Shown piece by piece: positions 22,566-30,719 of a stretch of DNA of 64,000 bases. This DNA is from Acidobacteriaceae bacterium. GTDB taxonomy: Bacteria > Acidobacteriota > Terriglobia > Bryobacterales > Bryobacteraceae. The notes under the pieces were generated by a model. It did no database searches. It saw nothing but the letters and a program-made list of their open reading frames with translations, and was not told where the DNA came from. The position numbers and the translations under genes were made by a program. Positions within the stretch are counted from its first letter, which is position 1, and each line of letters starts with the position of its first letter. The stretch lies in contig JADCJL010000108.1 in assembly GCA_020247055.1 (NCBI GenBank), forward strand, positions 54,631 through 118,630, read 5' to 3'.

Positions 22566-23795
22566 ATGAAACGCCGCTCCTTTTTTGAACACGCCCTCGC
22601 CGCCAGCGCCGTCCCCGCGCTGCAAGCCGCCCAGCCCGGCGGCCGGCCCGCGCTGAAAATCACCGACATCAAGACCATCCTCGTTGGCACGGGCGGCCGC
22701 AACACCTGCTTTGTCAAAGTGGAAACCGATCAGGGCCATACCGGGATCGGCGAAGCCTACTCCTGCGGCCCGGACGAGGCCACCGCAGCCGTTGTCGCCG
22801 ATTTCAAAAGCTGGCTGGTCGGGCAGGACCCGCGCAACATCGAGCACCTCTACAACCTGATGATGAACTTCACCCGCTTCCCCGGGGGACTCGTCGTCAA
22901 CGCCGCCATCTCCGGCATCGAACACGCCCTGTGGGACATCGCGGGCAAATCGGCCGGCCTGCCCGTCTATATGCTCCTCGGCGGCAAGGTCCGCGAGAAG
23001 ATCCGCGTCTATCAATCGGTGGGCGGCAACACCCCCGATGAGATCGCCGCCAACGCCAAGGCCCTCGTCGCCAAGTACGGTTATACCTGCCTGAAGATGC
23101 GCCCGCAGCCGCCCCGCGACAATCAGATCTCCTACAACGCCGTCACCCTCGGCGCCGCCAACCGCGTCCGCGCCGTTCGCGAGGCCGTCGGCCCCGATAT
23201 CGACATCGGCTGCGACATCCACGCCCGTTTCCTCGAAGTCAGCCGCGCCGTCCGCCTTGCCAAGGCCATTGAACCCTACCACCCCGCCTGGCTCGAAGAG
23301 CCCATCCGCCCCGAAAACGAGGACGCCATGGAGAAGCTCGCCGACCACGTCAACATTCCGCTCGCCAGCGGCGAGTGTAACTACACCCGCCACGAGTTCC
23401 GCAAGATCCTCGCCAACCAGTCGCTCGATATCATCCAGCCCGACATCTGCGTCTGCGGCGGCTTGTGGGAGATGCGCAAGATCGCCGCCATGGCCGAGGC
23501 GCACTACGTCATGGTCGCGCCGCACAACCCCATGGGGCCGCTCGCCACGGTGGTCAACGTGCACTTCGCCGCGGCCACCCCGAACTTCTTCGTCCTCGAA
23601 TACCACCCCGACGACGTCTCCCCGCGCAAGGATCTGCTCAAGGAGCCGCTCATGGTCAAGGACGGCTACATTCCGCTGCCCACCAAGCCCGGCTGGGGCG
23701 TCGAACTCAATGAAGACGCCCTTCGCCGGATGCCGCCCAAGCCGTGGCGACGCGGCTTTGACTACCGCGTCGACGGCTCGGTGGCCTATATCTAA
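22566..23795 (+). CDS. Enolase-superfamily sugar-acid dehydratase (mandelate racemase/muconate lactonizing family)
   Basis: 409 aa with a Tat-like N-terminus (KRRSFFEHALAASAVPAL), so predicted periplasmic, which is unusual for the family. The barrel has metal ligands in DIGCDIHARF, PAWLEEPI and LASGEC, then APHNPMGP for the C-terminal histidine. The LEEPI and APHNP pattern resembles galactonate- or gluconate-type dehydratases. Substrate unproven. There is no ribosome-binding site; TACAAT lies 10 bp upstream of the ATG. It meets the next gene tail to tail with no gap. Confidence 0.85.
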   Translation: MKRRSFFEHALAASAVPALQAAQPGGRPALKITDIKTILVGTGGRNTCFVKVETDQGHTGIGEAYSCGPDEATAAVVADFKSWLVGQDPRNIEHLYNLMMNFTRFPGGLVVNAAISGIEHALWDIAGKSAGLPVYMLLGGKVREKIRVYQSVGGNTPDEIAANAKALVAKYGYTCLKMRPQPPRDNQISYNAVTLGAANRVRAVREAVGPDIDIGCDIHARFLEVSRAVRLAKAIEPYHPAWLEEPIRPENEDAMEKLADHVNIPLASGECNYTRHEFRKILANQSLDIIQPDICVCGGLWEMRKIAAMAEAHYVMVAPHNPMGPLATVVNVHFAAATPNFFVLEYHPDDVSPRKDLLKEPLMVKDGYIPLPTKPGWGVELNEDALRRMPPKPWRRGFDYRVDGSVAYI

Positions 23796-24194
23796 CTAGC
23801 TCTTGGCCGGCAGCCGCGTCGTCTGCCGCTGCACGAGCTGCCACTGTTTGCCGTTCTTCACCCAGACGAGCAGGACGGTCAACTCCACATTCGGGCTCGC
23901 AATCGAAGTCACGCGGGCCCGGATGGTGGCCGTCTTGCCGTAGACCTTGATCGACTCGCTGTGCACCTGGAAGTTGGGCTTGCCCTTGGCAATCGCCGCC
24001 AACGCGGTAGCCTTGTCTTCGAGGAGGGCGTTCGAGTGGCTGTACTGCAACTCGGGGGCAAACAGCTTCTCGAGGGTCGCGGTGTCGCCCGCCTTGGCCG
24101 CCTTCACAAACTCGGCGTGCGCCGCCTTCACTTCGTTTTCCGCCTGGCCGAAGCTAAGCGCGGCCAGCATAAAGAATCCTAAGATCGTTTTCAT
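23796..24194 (-). CDS. Exported NTF2-like / DUF4440 protein
   Basis: 132 aa with a signal peptide (MKTILGFFMLAALSFGQA). The rest fits the SnoaL/DUF4440 NTF2-like fold: AHAEFVKAAKAGDTATLEKLFAPELQYSHSN early, then TIRARVTSI and a WVKNGKQWQLVQRQTTRL ending strand. Such proteins are small binding or isomerase-like cones with many roles, so no function is assigned. Its stop directly abuts the stop of the convergent enolase-superfamily gene. Confidence 0.8.
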   Translation of the reverse strand: MKTILGFFMLAALSFGQAENEVKAAHAEFVKAAKAGDTATLEKLFAPELQYSHSNALLEDKATALAAIAKGKPNFQVHSESIKVYGKTATIRARVTSIASPNVELTVLLVWVKNGKQWQLVQRQTTRLPAKS

Positions 24195-24208
24195 GGAACC
24201 CGATCATA

Positions 24209-24955
24209 TCAACTCTTGAGATCGTGCAGCGCCGCCGTGATGGACGGCTTGATCCATTCCGCTAGCGGCGTCCAGGGCAACCGGGGGACACCGCCATAGT
24301 AGCTGTTCTGATCCATGGCGCACTTGAGCGCCGCCACGCCGTGCCCTTCGACGAGCGCAACCAACGGCCGGATGCGCTGCTGCCAGTCGGTGCCGGCCTC
24401 GTGCTCGCGCTGCCGGAAGGCCTCCCAGATGAGTTGCACGGAGTAGGGAATGGCGTTGGCCACCGGCACGACGGCCGCACTGGCGCCGCCTTCGAAGGCC
24501 GCAAACAGGTTGGCTGAATCGTGGGTGAGAGCCACGGGCAGGATGTTCGGATGCGCCGGTGCCGGTTCGCCGTCGACTACGACCGGCACGCGCGCTCCGT
24601 CGGCCACGGCACGGTAGTACAACTGCCGGGTCTCGCCCGTGTATTCGGCCGCCGCCCGCACGAACGCAAACTGGTAGCCCAACCCGGCCGCGCGGTTGGC
24701 CAGCGCCACCGTCTCGCGCACGCTCGGTGCCGAGGCGGCCGCCCCCAACAGCTTGCCCGGCTTAGCGCTCGCCGCTACCCACTCCCACACCTGCGCCTTC
24801 TCTTCAGCGGTCAACACCGCCTCGCCGGCCACGTAGCCGGCCAGCGCGATCGCGTTCAGCCGCTCCACGTTACTCTTCAGCTTGGCTTTGTAGACATCGC
24901 CGCGATGATCGAACGGCGTAGAGACCGGAACGAGAATGCCCTGAAGTTTCAGCAT
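24209..24955 (-). CDS. Dihydrodipicolinate-synthase-like protein, probably not a standard lyase
   Basis: 248 aa from the ATG at 24955. The N-terminus LKLQGILVPVSTPFDHRGDV and AGYVAGEAVLTAEEK follow the DapA/N-acetylneuraminate lyase pattern. The Schiff-base lysine on strand six is missing: no lysine occurs between PGKLLG and ALKCAM, and the usual P-Y-Y tyrosine is not visible. The protein is also about 40 residues shorter than DapA. It may have lost aldolase chemistry or use another mechanism. It lies downstream of atpE beyond a hairpin. Confidence 0.75.
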   Translation of the reverse strand: MLKLQGILVPVSTPFDHRGDVYKAKLKSNVERLNAIALAGYVAGEAVLTAEEKAQVWEWVAASAKPGKLLGAAASAPSVRETVALANRAAGLGYQFAFVRAAAEYTGETRQLYYRAVADGARVPVVVDGEPAPAHPNILPVALTHDSANLFAAFEGGASAAVVPVANAIPYSVQLIWEAFRQREHEAGTDWQQRIRPLVALVEGHGVAALKCAMDQNSYYGGVPRLPWTPLAEWIKPSITAALHDLKS

Positions 24956-24967
24956 ATAGAAACACGA

Positions 24968-25004
24968 AGGGCGCGGCGCCCCCAACTCCGGTGCGCCGCG
25001 CCCT
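24968..25004 (-). terminator. Hairpin after atpE
   Basis: Perfect 12-bp inverted repeat AGGGCGCGGCGC / GCGCCGCGCCCT with a 13-nt loop, lying between the atpE stop and the DapA-like gene. It is followed on the minus strand by TCGTGTTTC, a weak U-tract. It probably ends the Fo operon. Confidence 0.6.
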
Positions 25005-25012
25005 GAAAGAAA

Positions 25013-25291
25013 TTAGCCTTTGACGAAAACGATGACGAGGGTGAACAGCGCCAGCGACTCGATGAAGACGAGGCCGAGCAGCCCGAGACCGCGGATGACG
25101 GTAGCGGCGCCGGGGTTGCGGGCGATGGCTTCAACGGCGCCGGCAATGGCTTTGCCCTGGCCGAGAGCGCACAGGCCCGAGGCGATGGCCATCGAGAAGG
25201 CGCTGGTGAGAACGATGCCGCCGTCAGCGGCCATCGAGGGGATCGCAAAGGCCATCAGAACGATGGCGAGGACAAACATTTTTCCGAACAT
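25013..25291 (-). CDS. atpE: ATP synthase Fo subunit c
   Basis: 92 aa, rotor-ring subunit. A cleavable-looking N-terminal segment (MFVLAIVLMAFAIPSMA) precedes the two-helix hairpin. The polar loop is ARNPGA. The ion-binding glutamate is in FIESLALF on helix two, and helix one has GQG. The Gln plus Glu-Ser combination is seen in sodium-binding rings as well as some proton rings. It follows atpB after 104 bp; atpF and the F1 genes do not follow, so the ATP synthase genes are split. Confidence 0.96.
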   Translation of the reverse strand: MFGKMFVLAIVLMAFAIPSMAADGGIVLTSAFSMAIASGLCALGQGKAIAGAVEAIARNPGAATVIRGLGLLGLVFIESLALFTLVIVFVKG

Positions 25292-25395
25292 AGGGTGTTG
25301 CTCCTTGGGTATGAATTGCGCTCAGGAGGTGGTTCCGTTCCGCCGTTGGGACGGGGAGGGCTCACACTGGCGCGGGGTTAATGCCAGATAAAAAC
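25292..25395. other. atpB–atpE intergenic leader
   Basis: About 104 bp between two genes of the same operon, the longest gap in that series. AAGGAGCAACACC just before the atpE ATG is a good ribosome-binding site. The gap may raise atpE translation, as c-ring subunits are needed in many copies. Confidence 0.5.
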
Positions 25396-26127
25396 TTAAT
25401 GCTCGTCGCCCACCGCCGCGCCGATGTAGATCAGCGTCAGCAGCGCGAAAACGTAGGCCTGAATCACCGAGATGAACACGTGCAGCCCCATGAAGGCCAC
25501 CGGAACAATCAGATAGGTCAGGCTCAAAAAGACCAGCGTCACCTGCTCGCCGGCGAACATGTTGGCGAACAGACGAATCGTCAGCGAAACCGGGCGGGCC
25601 GCGTGGCTGACAATCTCAATGGGCAGCATCAGCGGGGTCAACCACCAGATGGGACCCGTGAACTGGCTGATGTAGTGGCCGCCGTGCTGGCGGATACCTT
25701 GAATGTTGTAGTAAAGGAACGCGAGCAGGGCGATGCCGGCCGGAACGTAGTGGTACATCGTCGGCGATTCAAACGTGGGAATCACGCCCAAAAGGTTCGA
25801 AAACAGCACGAACACGAAGAACGTTCCGGCGATCGGAATGTACTTCTTGTAGCCTTCGTGCACATTGTCGTGCGCCTGTTCGCCCAAAAACTCGTACATG
25901 GCTTCGAGGACATGCTGCAGTTTGCCGGGCGCCGTCATCGAGAAACCGCTTTTGGCAATCGTAAACAGAATCACGATCAACACCGCCACCAGGATCTCCA
26001 TGGTGATGTAGTTGGCCCAAGGCCGGTCGTGCGTGGCCAGGCCCACCGCGGACAGAACCGAGTTGCCTAAGCCAGCCAAGTGATCATTGAAGAGGGCGGT
26101 GAGCCAAAGCTCATGAGATTCGTGCAT
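25396..26127 (-). CDS. atpB: ATP synthase Fo subunit a
   Basis: 243 aa, five to six membrane helices. The essential arginine is in SLTIRLFANMFAGEQ, and GVIPTFESPT and the FISVIQAYVFALLTLIYI ending helix are typical. It forms the ion half-channels facing the c-ring. Its start overlaps the AtpI-like gene's stop by 17 bp. Confidence 0.96.
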   Translation of the reverse strand: MHESHELWLTALFNDHLAGLGNSVLSAVGLATHDRPWANYITMEILVAVLIVILFTIAKSGFSMTAPGKLQHVLEAMYEFLGEQAHDNVHEGYKKYIPIAGTFFVFVLFSNLLGVIPTFESPTMYHYVPAGIALLAFLYYNIQGIRQHGGHYISQFTGPIWWLTPLMLPIEIVSHAARPVSLTIRLFANMFAGEQVTLVFLSLTYLIVPVAFMGLHVFISVIQAYVFALLTLIYIGAAVGDEH

Positions 26128-26464
26128 AAATCAGTTGGTAGAGGGCCTCTCCCAGTGCCGCCGCGGCCGCCGTCAGCAGGCCAATCAGAAACGTAACCGG
26201 GGTAACCGCAAATACCTTCACTATAACATAGCCCACCCCGCCCAGAGCCGCCAGACGCAGCCCCAGCAGTCCTGCACGGGCCGGCGTAGGCCGCGAAAAA
26301 GCGCGTTCCAGCCAGCGGAAATTGGCCCAGGCCGCCGCCGCGCCGCTGGCCACCCCCAGCGCCGCCAACCCGCCCCAGCCCACGCCTGCCACTGCGGCAA
26401 ACACAACGCCCCAGCCGGCGATGCCCCACTCCATCCGCCGCACCATGCCTTCGTAGCTGTTCAC
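26111..26464 (-). CDS. AtpI-like ATP synthase subunit I
   Basis: 117 aa with four likely membrane helices (WGIAGWGVVFAAVAG, LAALGVASGAAAAW, GLLGLRLAALGGVGYVIVKVF, VTFLIGLLTAAAAALGEALYQ). Size, topology and position directly before atpB fit the subunit I family, thought to help assemble the c-ring or carry magnesium. Sequence motifs are weak, so context carries much of the call. Confidence 0.75.
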   Translation of the reverse strand: MNSYEGMVRRMEWGIAGWGVVFAAVAGVGWGGLAALGVASGAAAAWANFRWLERAFSRPTPARAGLLGLRLAALGGVGYVIVKVFAVTPVTFLIGLLTAAAAALGEALYQLIYARIS

Positions 26465-26688
26465 CCGGCGTCCTTATCCCGTTCGAACTCTTTGTTCAGC
26501 TTCCGGATCAGATCGCGCATCCCCGCAATCACCCCGACGATCAGCCAGAACACGCCCCAAAACTTCGTCCCGAACACATGGTCGAGCGCCGCGCCAATCC
26601 CGTAGCCCACCACCACACTCACCGGCAAAATCAGCGCCAGGTTCATGTAGTCCGAGATCATCCGGCCGACGCTGCGTTCCCGCTTCAC
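26461..26688 (-). CDS. AtpZ-like small Fo-associated membrane protein
   Basis: 75 aa from the GTG at 26688, whose GTGA overlaps the cytochrome stop by 4 bp; the ATG at 26661 is an alternative. Two helices (MNLALILPVSVVVGYGIGAAL and FWGVFWLIVGVIAGMRDLI) followed by a charged tail (RKLNKEFERDKD) match the AtpZ/AtpI-type family that precedes atpI in many bacteria. The ORF track's 196-aa version reads the cytochrome gene in the wrong frame. Confidence 0.78.
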   Translation of the reverse strand: MKRERSVGRMISDYMNLALILPVSVVVGYGIGAALDHVFGTKFWGVFWLIVGVIAGMRDLIRKLNKEFERDKDAG

Positions 26689-27191
26689 CGCGACGACACC
26701 GCCAGCGTATGCCGCGCATGGCAGTTCATGCAGGTCACCTTCGCCGTGCCCGCGCTCAAAGGAGGCTGTTTGCACGCCGCCGGGGTTGCGGCATGGCACC
26801 GCGCGCAGCCCGCCTGCGTCGCTGTCCACTCTTTCATATCGTGGTGCCCGTGGCAGGTACTGCAGTTGGCTGACTTCGCCGTCCGCTGCACAACGGCCAC
26901 GTGATGCTTGCTCTGCATGTACTGGTTCTTTTCGAGGTGATGGCAGTTGCCGCACATGCCCGCCACCTCGTCGGGCGCGGCCACGCGCTCGGGCGGCGCC
27001 TCGCCGTTGCTCTTGCGATGCTTCTCGCTCGGCCCGTGGCAGACGCCGCACTGCAGTCCCGCGCGCGAGTTATGCCGATGCTTGCTGAAGTCGGCGATCT
27101 GCTCGTTGTGACACGGCGCGCAGTCCTGTTGCGCTGCACTGCGAAACGAACCCAACGCCGGCAGCAGAAGCAGCCACAGCAGCCGGCTCAT
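26685..27191 (-). CDS. Exported hexahaem cytochrome c
   Basis: 168 aa from the ATG at 27191, whose ATGA overlaps the oxidase stop by 4 bp. A signal peptide (LLWLLLLPALGSFRSAA) is followed by six CxxCH sites: CAPCH, CGVCH, CGNCH, CSTCH, CARCH and CMNCH. Additional histidines (KHRHNSRAG, SKHHVAVVQ) could be second ligands. It is probably a periplasmic electron carrier. Its tight overlap with a flavin oxidase upstream suggests it accepts electrons from that enzyme. Confidence 0.9.
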   Translation of the reverse strand: MSRLLWLLLLPALGSFRSAAQQDCAPCHNEQIADFSKHRHNSRAGLQCGVCHGPSEKHRKSNGEAPPERVAAPDEVAGMCGNCHHLEKNQYMQSKHHVAVVQRTAKSANCSTCHGHHDMKEWTATQAGCARCHAATPAACKQPPLSAGTAKVTCMNCHARHTLAVSSR

Positions 27192-28330
27192 CCGAGCTTC
27201 CTCGTCACCAGGGTCCGCGTAATGTCGCTCGGCTTGGCCATGCCGGCCAGAGCCATCGCCAGCTTCAACTCCGCGTTCAACATCCACAGCACCCGTTCGA
27301 CGCCCGGCTGCCCGAAGGCGCCCAGACCCCACAGCGGCGCCCGGCCCACCAGCACCGCCTTGGCGCCCAGCGCCATCGCCTTCAAGATATCGGTGCCCCG
27401 GCGCAGCCCGCCGTCCATCAGCACCGGCACCTTGCCCCCCACGGCATCGACGCAATCGGGCAGCGCCTCGAGCGTGCCCATGACGCCGTCGAGCTGCCGC
27501 CCACCGTGGTTGGAGACCACAATGGCATCCGCCCCGTGCTTCACCGCCAGCGCGGCGTCCTCCGGATGGATGATCCCCTTCACAATCACCGGAATCTTCG
27601 CCCCTTCCTTCAACCAGGAGATCTGCTCCCAGGTCATCTGCGGCGTGTGCGGCTGCCACATCGCGGGCAGCGCCGGCGACTTCGGCGCCGGCTTCGGTTC
27701 GCCCTCTTTCGGCACGCCGGTCTGCATGTAGCCGTAGTCGAACCGGTTGCGATTGTTGCGGTCGCGGTTCGATTGATACTGGTTGTCGACGGTGAGCGTG
27801 ATGGCCCGGCCCCCGCCGTCTTCAATGCGCCGCGCGTAGCCCCGGGCCTGCGCCTTGGTCGCCGCACCGATCGTGTTGCTCCACCACAGCAGCGGCTCCC
27901 CTTTCTCAAGAATCTTCTGCACCCCGGTCGCCGAGCAGATCAGCGTCTTTGAGGCCAGCGCCGCCGCCGCGACTTTCTCATCCGCGCTCTCGATCACCAG
28001 GTTCTTCCCCCCGGTCGGCGCAATCAGAATCGGGCTCGCCAGCTTCATGCCGAGCAGGTCCACTGCGAGCGAGACGTTTGAAACATCGGTCATCACCCGC
28101 GGCCGCAGCGCAAACTTGCCGTACGCCTCCCGGTTAGCCCGCAGCGTGTACTCATCCTCGACGCCGCCAGCAATAAAGTCATAAGCCAGCTTGTGCATCT
28201 TCCGTTTGGCTACTTCCTCAAACTCATGCACATTCACCGGTCCCATCAACTCATCGGGCACCTCGGCCGGCAACAGCGGCGATCCTGCCGCCAAGCCCAC
28301 CAGGTTCCGCACCAATTCGCGCCGATTCAT
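27188..28330 (-). CDS. FMN-dependent alpha-hydroxyacid oxidase/dehydrogenase, exported
   Basis: 380 aa. The barrel has all expected parts: PILIAPTGG, CSATGVQKI, IPVIVKGI, the catalytic histidine in VSNHGGRQLDG, and VLMDGGLRRGTDI for FMN phosphate. Lactate and glycolate oxidases belong here. The N-terminus NRRELVRNLVGLAAG looks like a Tat signal, so the enzyme may work outside the cytoplasm. It overlaps hemD by 4 bp and the hexahaem cytochrome by 4 bp, so it is probably a dehydrogenase feeding that cytochrome rather than oxygen. Confidence 0.9.
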   Translation of the reverse strand: MNRRELVRNLVGLAAGSPLLPAEVPDELMGPVNVHEFEEVAKRKMHKLAYDFIAGGVEDEYTLRANREAYGKFALRPRVMTDVSNVSLAVDLLGMKLASPILIAPTGGKNLVIESADEKVAAAALASKTLICSATGVQKILEKGEPLLWWSNTIGAATKAQARGYARRIEDGGGRAITLTVDNQYQSNRDRNNRNRFDYGYMQTGVPKEGEPKPAPKSPALPAMWQPHTPQMTWEQISWLKEGAKIPVIVKGIIHPEDAALAVKHGADAIVVSNHGGRQLDGVMGTLEALPDCVDAVGGKVPVLMDGGLRRGTDILKAMALGAKAVLVGRAPLWGLGAFGQPGVERVLWMLNAELKLAMALAGMAKPSDITRTLVTRKLG

Positions 28331-29139
28331 CGTTTCGCCTCCAAGATCCCCGCCGCCTGCTCTCCGGCCTCTTTCACCAGAATGCCCATCTTCGGATGCG
28401 ACGGTTCCATATCGGCCTTTAATCCTATCTCGTCAAGCGCCTCCGATGTCGTGGGCCCGATCGAGCCGATCACCATCCGCCGCAGCGCGGGCAGCACATC
28501 GACCCCCTCCTCGGCCGCCACCTGCAGCAGATGCGTCACCTGAATCGAGGTCGTCAGCAGCACCACGTCGAACGCTCCGGCCGCAATCCCCCGCGCCGCC
28601 GCCCGCAGTGGCGCCGTGTCCTCCGGCAGCGCCCATTGGTAGACCGGCACCGGCGTCACCTCCGCCCCGGTCTCGCGCAGCGCGGCCAGCAAAGCCAGAT
28701 TCGACTTGCCATACTCCTGCACGGCGATGCGCCGTTCGGTGCGCCCGCGCATCACCTGCATCAGCTCCCGCCAGGTGTTCGGCTCCGGGGCCATGGCCGC
28801 CGCGGGCACGTTCCACTCGCGCAGCACGGCCATCGGCTTTGGCCCCCGCGCCACCACGGGACGCTTCCGCAACTCCGCGGCCAAGGCTCCTTCCGGCCAG
28901 CGCGTCGCCAGCACCTTATCGAGCGCCCGCGTCCCTACGCCCGTCAGCAGAATCACCAGATCGAACTCGCCGGCCCGCAGTCGGTCAAAGAACGCAAAAG
29001 CCTCGGGGTTATCTTCAATCGGCATCTCCCGCATCGACGGCGCCACCGTCGCCACGCCCCCGTTCTTCTCCACCAGCACCGCCATCTCGGTCGCCCGGCG
29101 CGACTCAAGCGCCAGCACCCGCAATCCGTCAAAACCCAT
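28327..29139 (-). CDS. hemD: Uroporphyrinogen-III synthase
   Basis: 270 aa, soluble, two-lobed. Closes hydroxymethylbilane to uroporphyrinogen III in haem synthesis. The start LRVLALESRRATEMAVLVEKNGG, then FDLVILLTGVGTRAL, AVQEYGKSNLALLAALRETGAEV and VLLTTSIQVTHLLQ follow the usual pattern. Its placement at the head of an operon with a hexahaem cytochrome makes sense, since that protein needs much haem. ATGA overlap with the next gene. Confidence 0.88.
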   Translation of the reverse strand: MGFDGLRVLALESRRATEMAVLVEKNGGVATVAPSMREMPIEDNPEAFAFFDRLRAGEFDLVILLTGVGTRALDKVLATRWPEGALAAELRKRPVVARGPKPMAVLREWNVPAAAMAPEPNTWRELMQVMRGRTERRIAVQEYGKSNLALLAALRETGAEVTPVPVYQWALPEDTAPLRAAARGIAAGAFDVVLLTTSIQVTHLLQVAAEEGVDVLPALRRMVIGSIGPTTSEALDEIGLKADMEPSHPKMGILVKEAGEQAAGILEAKR

Positions 29140-29143
29140 GTCT

Positions 29144-29983
29144 CTAGGTTAGCTGGCAATAGTCCGGCCGGTCGCCGGCCGTCGCGTGCCGGTACTCTTT
29201 CACAATCCGCCCGCCCCGCACCAGAAACGCTCCCGGCATCTGAAACCCATCGCCTTCGAGAAACCCTACGCCGTGCTGCCGCCAGGCGAGAAAGCCGCGC
29301 CGCCAAACCGCCGGCCCCAGCAGTTGCCAGACGTTCCCCCGCCGCAGCCCAAACGCTTTGTAGAGAGCCCGCTCCGGATCGTGCACCCGCTCGACGTCCG
29401 CCAAACCATACCGGCCGAAAAACTCATCTCCCGCGCCCATGTGCACGAGGACGATCTTCGTGCCATCAGCCTCAATTTGCCGCCGCTGCCGCGCGATGTC
29501 CGCCAGCGCCTCCCGGCAGAACGTGCAGCCCGCGTGCCGGAGAAACACGACGAGCGCGTCGCGATGCCGGGCGAGAAACGGCCCCGCTTCGCCCACCGGA
29601 CCGCGATCCTGCCACGCGCCCCGCAAAATGAGCGCGAACGGAATCAGCCAGATGAGATCGTTCGTAATGTTGTTCACCCCAAACCACCAGGAGAAGCGCC
29701 CCGCCACGGCCGCCTGCACGAACCCGATCGGTCCGAACAGTTTGCCCAGAAACCCCACCAGCACAATCGGCCAGTGGCGATACGGGTCAAGCGCGGCCAG
29801 CGCATAGCCAACGCCGTATACCCCGACAATCATGGCGATACACTGCCACAACTCAGGGTAGTTCGGCCGCTCCATGCCAGCCCAATCAAACATCAGATGG
29901 GGCCAGAGCCCCACTAATAATCCCCAGCTGATGTTGTAGATTCCGGCCGCCAGCAACCAGCGCTTCATCCAGATTGGAGCCAT
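29144..29983 (-). CDS. Membrane protein with C-terminal AhpC/TSA_2-like thioredoxin domain
   Basis: About 279 aa from the ATG at 29983 (the ATG at 29968 is an alternative). The first half has four membrane segments (WLLAAGIYNISWGLLVGLW, IAMIVGVYGVGYALAAL, WPIVLVGFLGKLFGPIGFVQA, LIWLIPFALILRGAW). The second half is a peroxiredoxin-like fold with the CxxC pair in RHAGCTFCREAL and GAFLVRGGRIVKEYRHATAGDRPDY, as in SelL-related proteins. It is likely a redox enzyme tied to the membrane; partner unknown. Confidence 0.75.
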   Translation of the reverse strand: MAPIWMKRWLLAAGIYNISWGLLVGLWPHLMFDWAGMERPNYPELWQCIAMIVGVYGVGYALAALDPYRHWPIVLVGFLGKLFGPIGFVQAAVAGRFSWWFGVNNITNDLIWLIPFALILRGAWQDRGPVGEAGPFLARHRDALVVFLRHAGCTFCREALADIARQRRQIEADGTKIVLVHMGAGDEFFGRYGLADVERVHDPERALYKAFGLRRGNVWQLLGPAVWRRGFLAWRQHGVGFLEGDGFQMPGAFLVRGGRIVKEYRHATAGDRPDYCQLT

Positions 29984-30047
29984 ACTTATGAGGACAGATG
30001 CGCAGAAACGGTTGCTGGTCGTGCTATCTTCAGGACACCAGCCCTGC

Positions 30048-30719
30048 ATGCCGGAACTGTCCCTTCAACTCCTCATCGACATCTTCGCTATCGTCCTGAT
30101 TGACCTGCTCCTGGCCGGCGACAACGCCGTCATTATCGCCCTGGCCGTCAAGTCGCTGCCGGACCGCGAAAAGAAGCTCGGCATCCTGATCGGCGCGGGC
30201 GTCGCCGTCGTGCTCCGTATCGGCCTCACGTTCTTCGCCGCCCAACTCCTGCAGGTCTCGTGGCTGAAGCTCGTCGGCGGCCTCGCGATTTTCTGGATCG
30301 CCATCAAGCTCCTCACCGACGCCGCCGACCACGACGCCGGCGGCCCGCAAGCGGCGACCCTCATGTCCGCCATCTGGTACATCCTCGTCGCCGACATCAC
30401 CATGTCCGTCGACAACATCCTCGCTGTGGCCGGCACCTCCAAGGGGAGCCTGCCGCTGCTGATCTTCGGCCTCGGCCTGTCGATCCCTTTCGTCGTCTTC
30501 ACGTCCAAGATCCTGTCCACCATCATGGACAAGTACCCGGTGATCGTCTGGATCGGCGCCGCCATCCTCGGTCGCGTCGGCGCCGAGATGATCCTCACCG
30601 ACCCGGTCGTCCGTTCTTCTTTCCATCCGCCGTTCGCCGTCGATGTTGCGATTCAGATCGCCGGCGCGCTGCTCGTCGTCGGCGCCGGCTGGTTCTTGTC
30701 TAAGCGAAAAGCGGCTTGA
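30048..30719 (+). CDS. TerC family membrane protein (YjbE-like metal exporter)
   Basis: 223 aa from the ATG at 30048. Seven membrane helices with the conserved acidic motifs DLLLAGDNAVIIALA and VADITMSVDNILAVAG, which define the TerC/YjbE family of manganese or calcium exporters. The track's longer start is in the divergent gene's leader. I see no room for a yybP-type riboswitch upstream. The last 20 bp overlap the convergent DUF1501 gene. Confidence 0.9.
   Translation: MPELSLQLLIDIFAIVLIDLLLAGDNAVIIALAVKSLPDREKKLGILIGAGVAVVLRIGLTFFAAQLLQVSWLKLVGGLAIFWIAIKLLTDAADHDAGGPQAATLMSAIWYILVADITMSVDNILAVAGTSKGSLPLLIFGLGLSIPFVVFTSKILSTIMDKYPVIVWIGAAILGRVGAEMILTDPVVRSSFHPPFAVDVAIQIAGALLVVGAGWFLSKRKAA

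Noticed and set aside
29984-30047. Manganese riboswitch upstream of TerC
   Set aside because: The gap is too short and no matching stem structure is visible.
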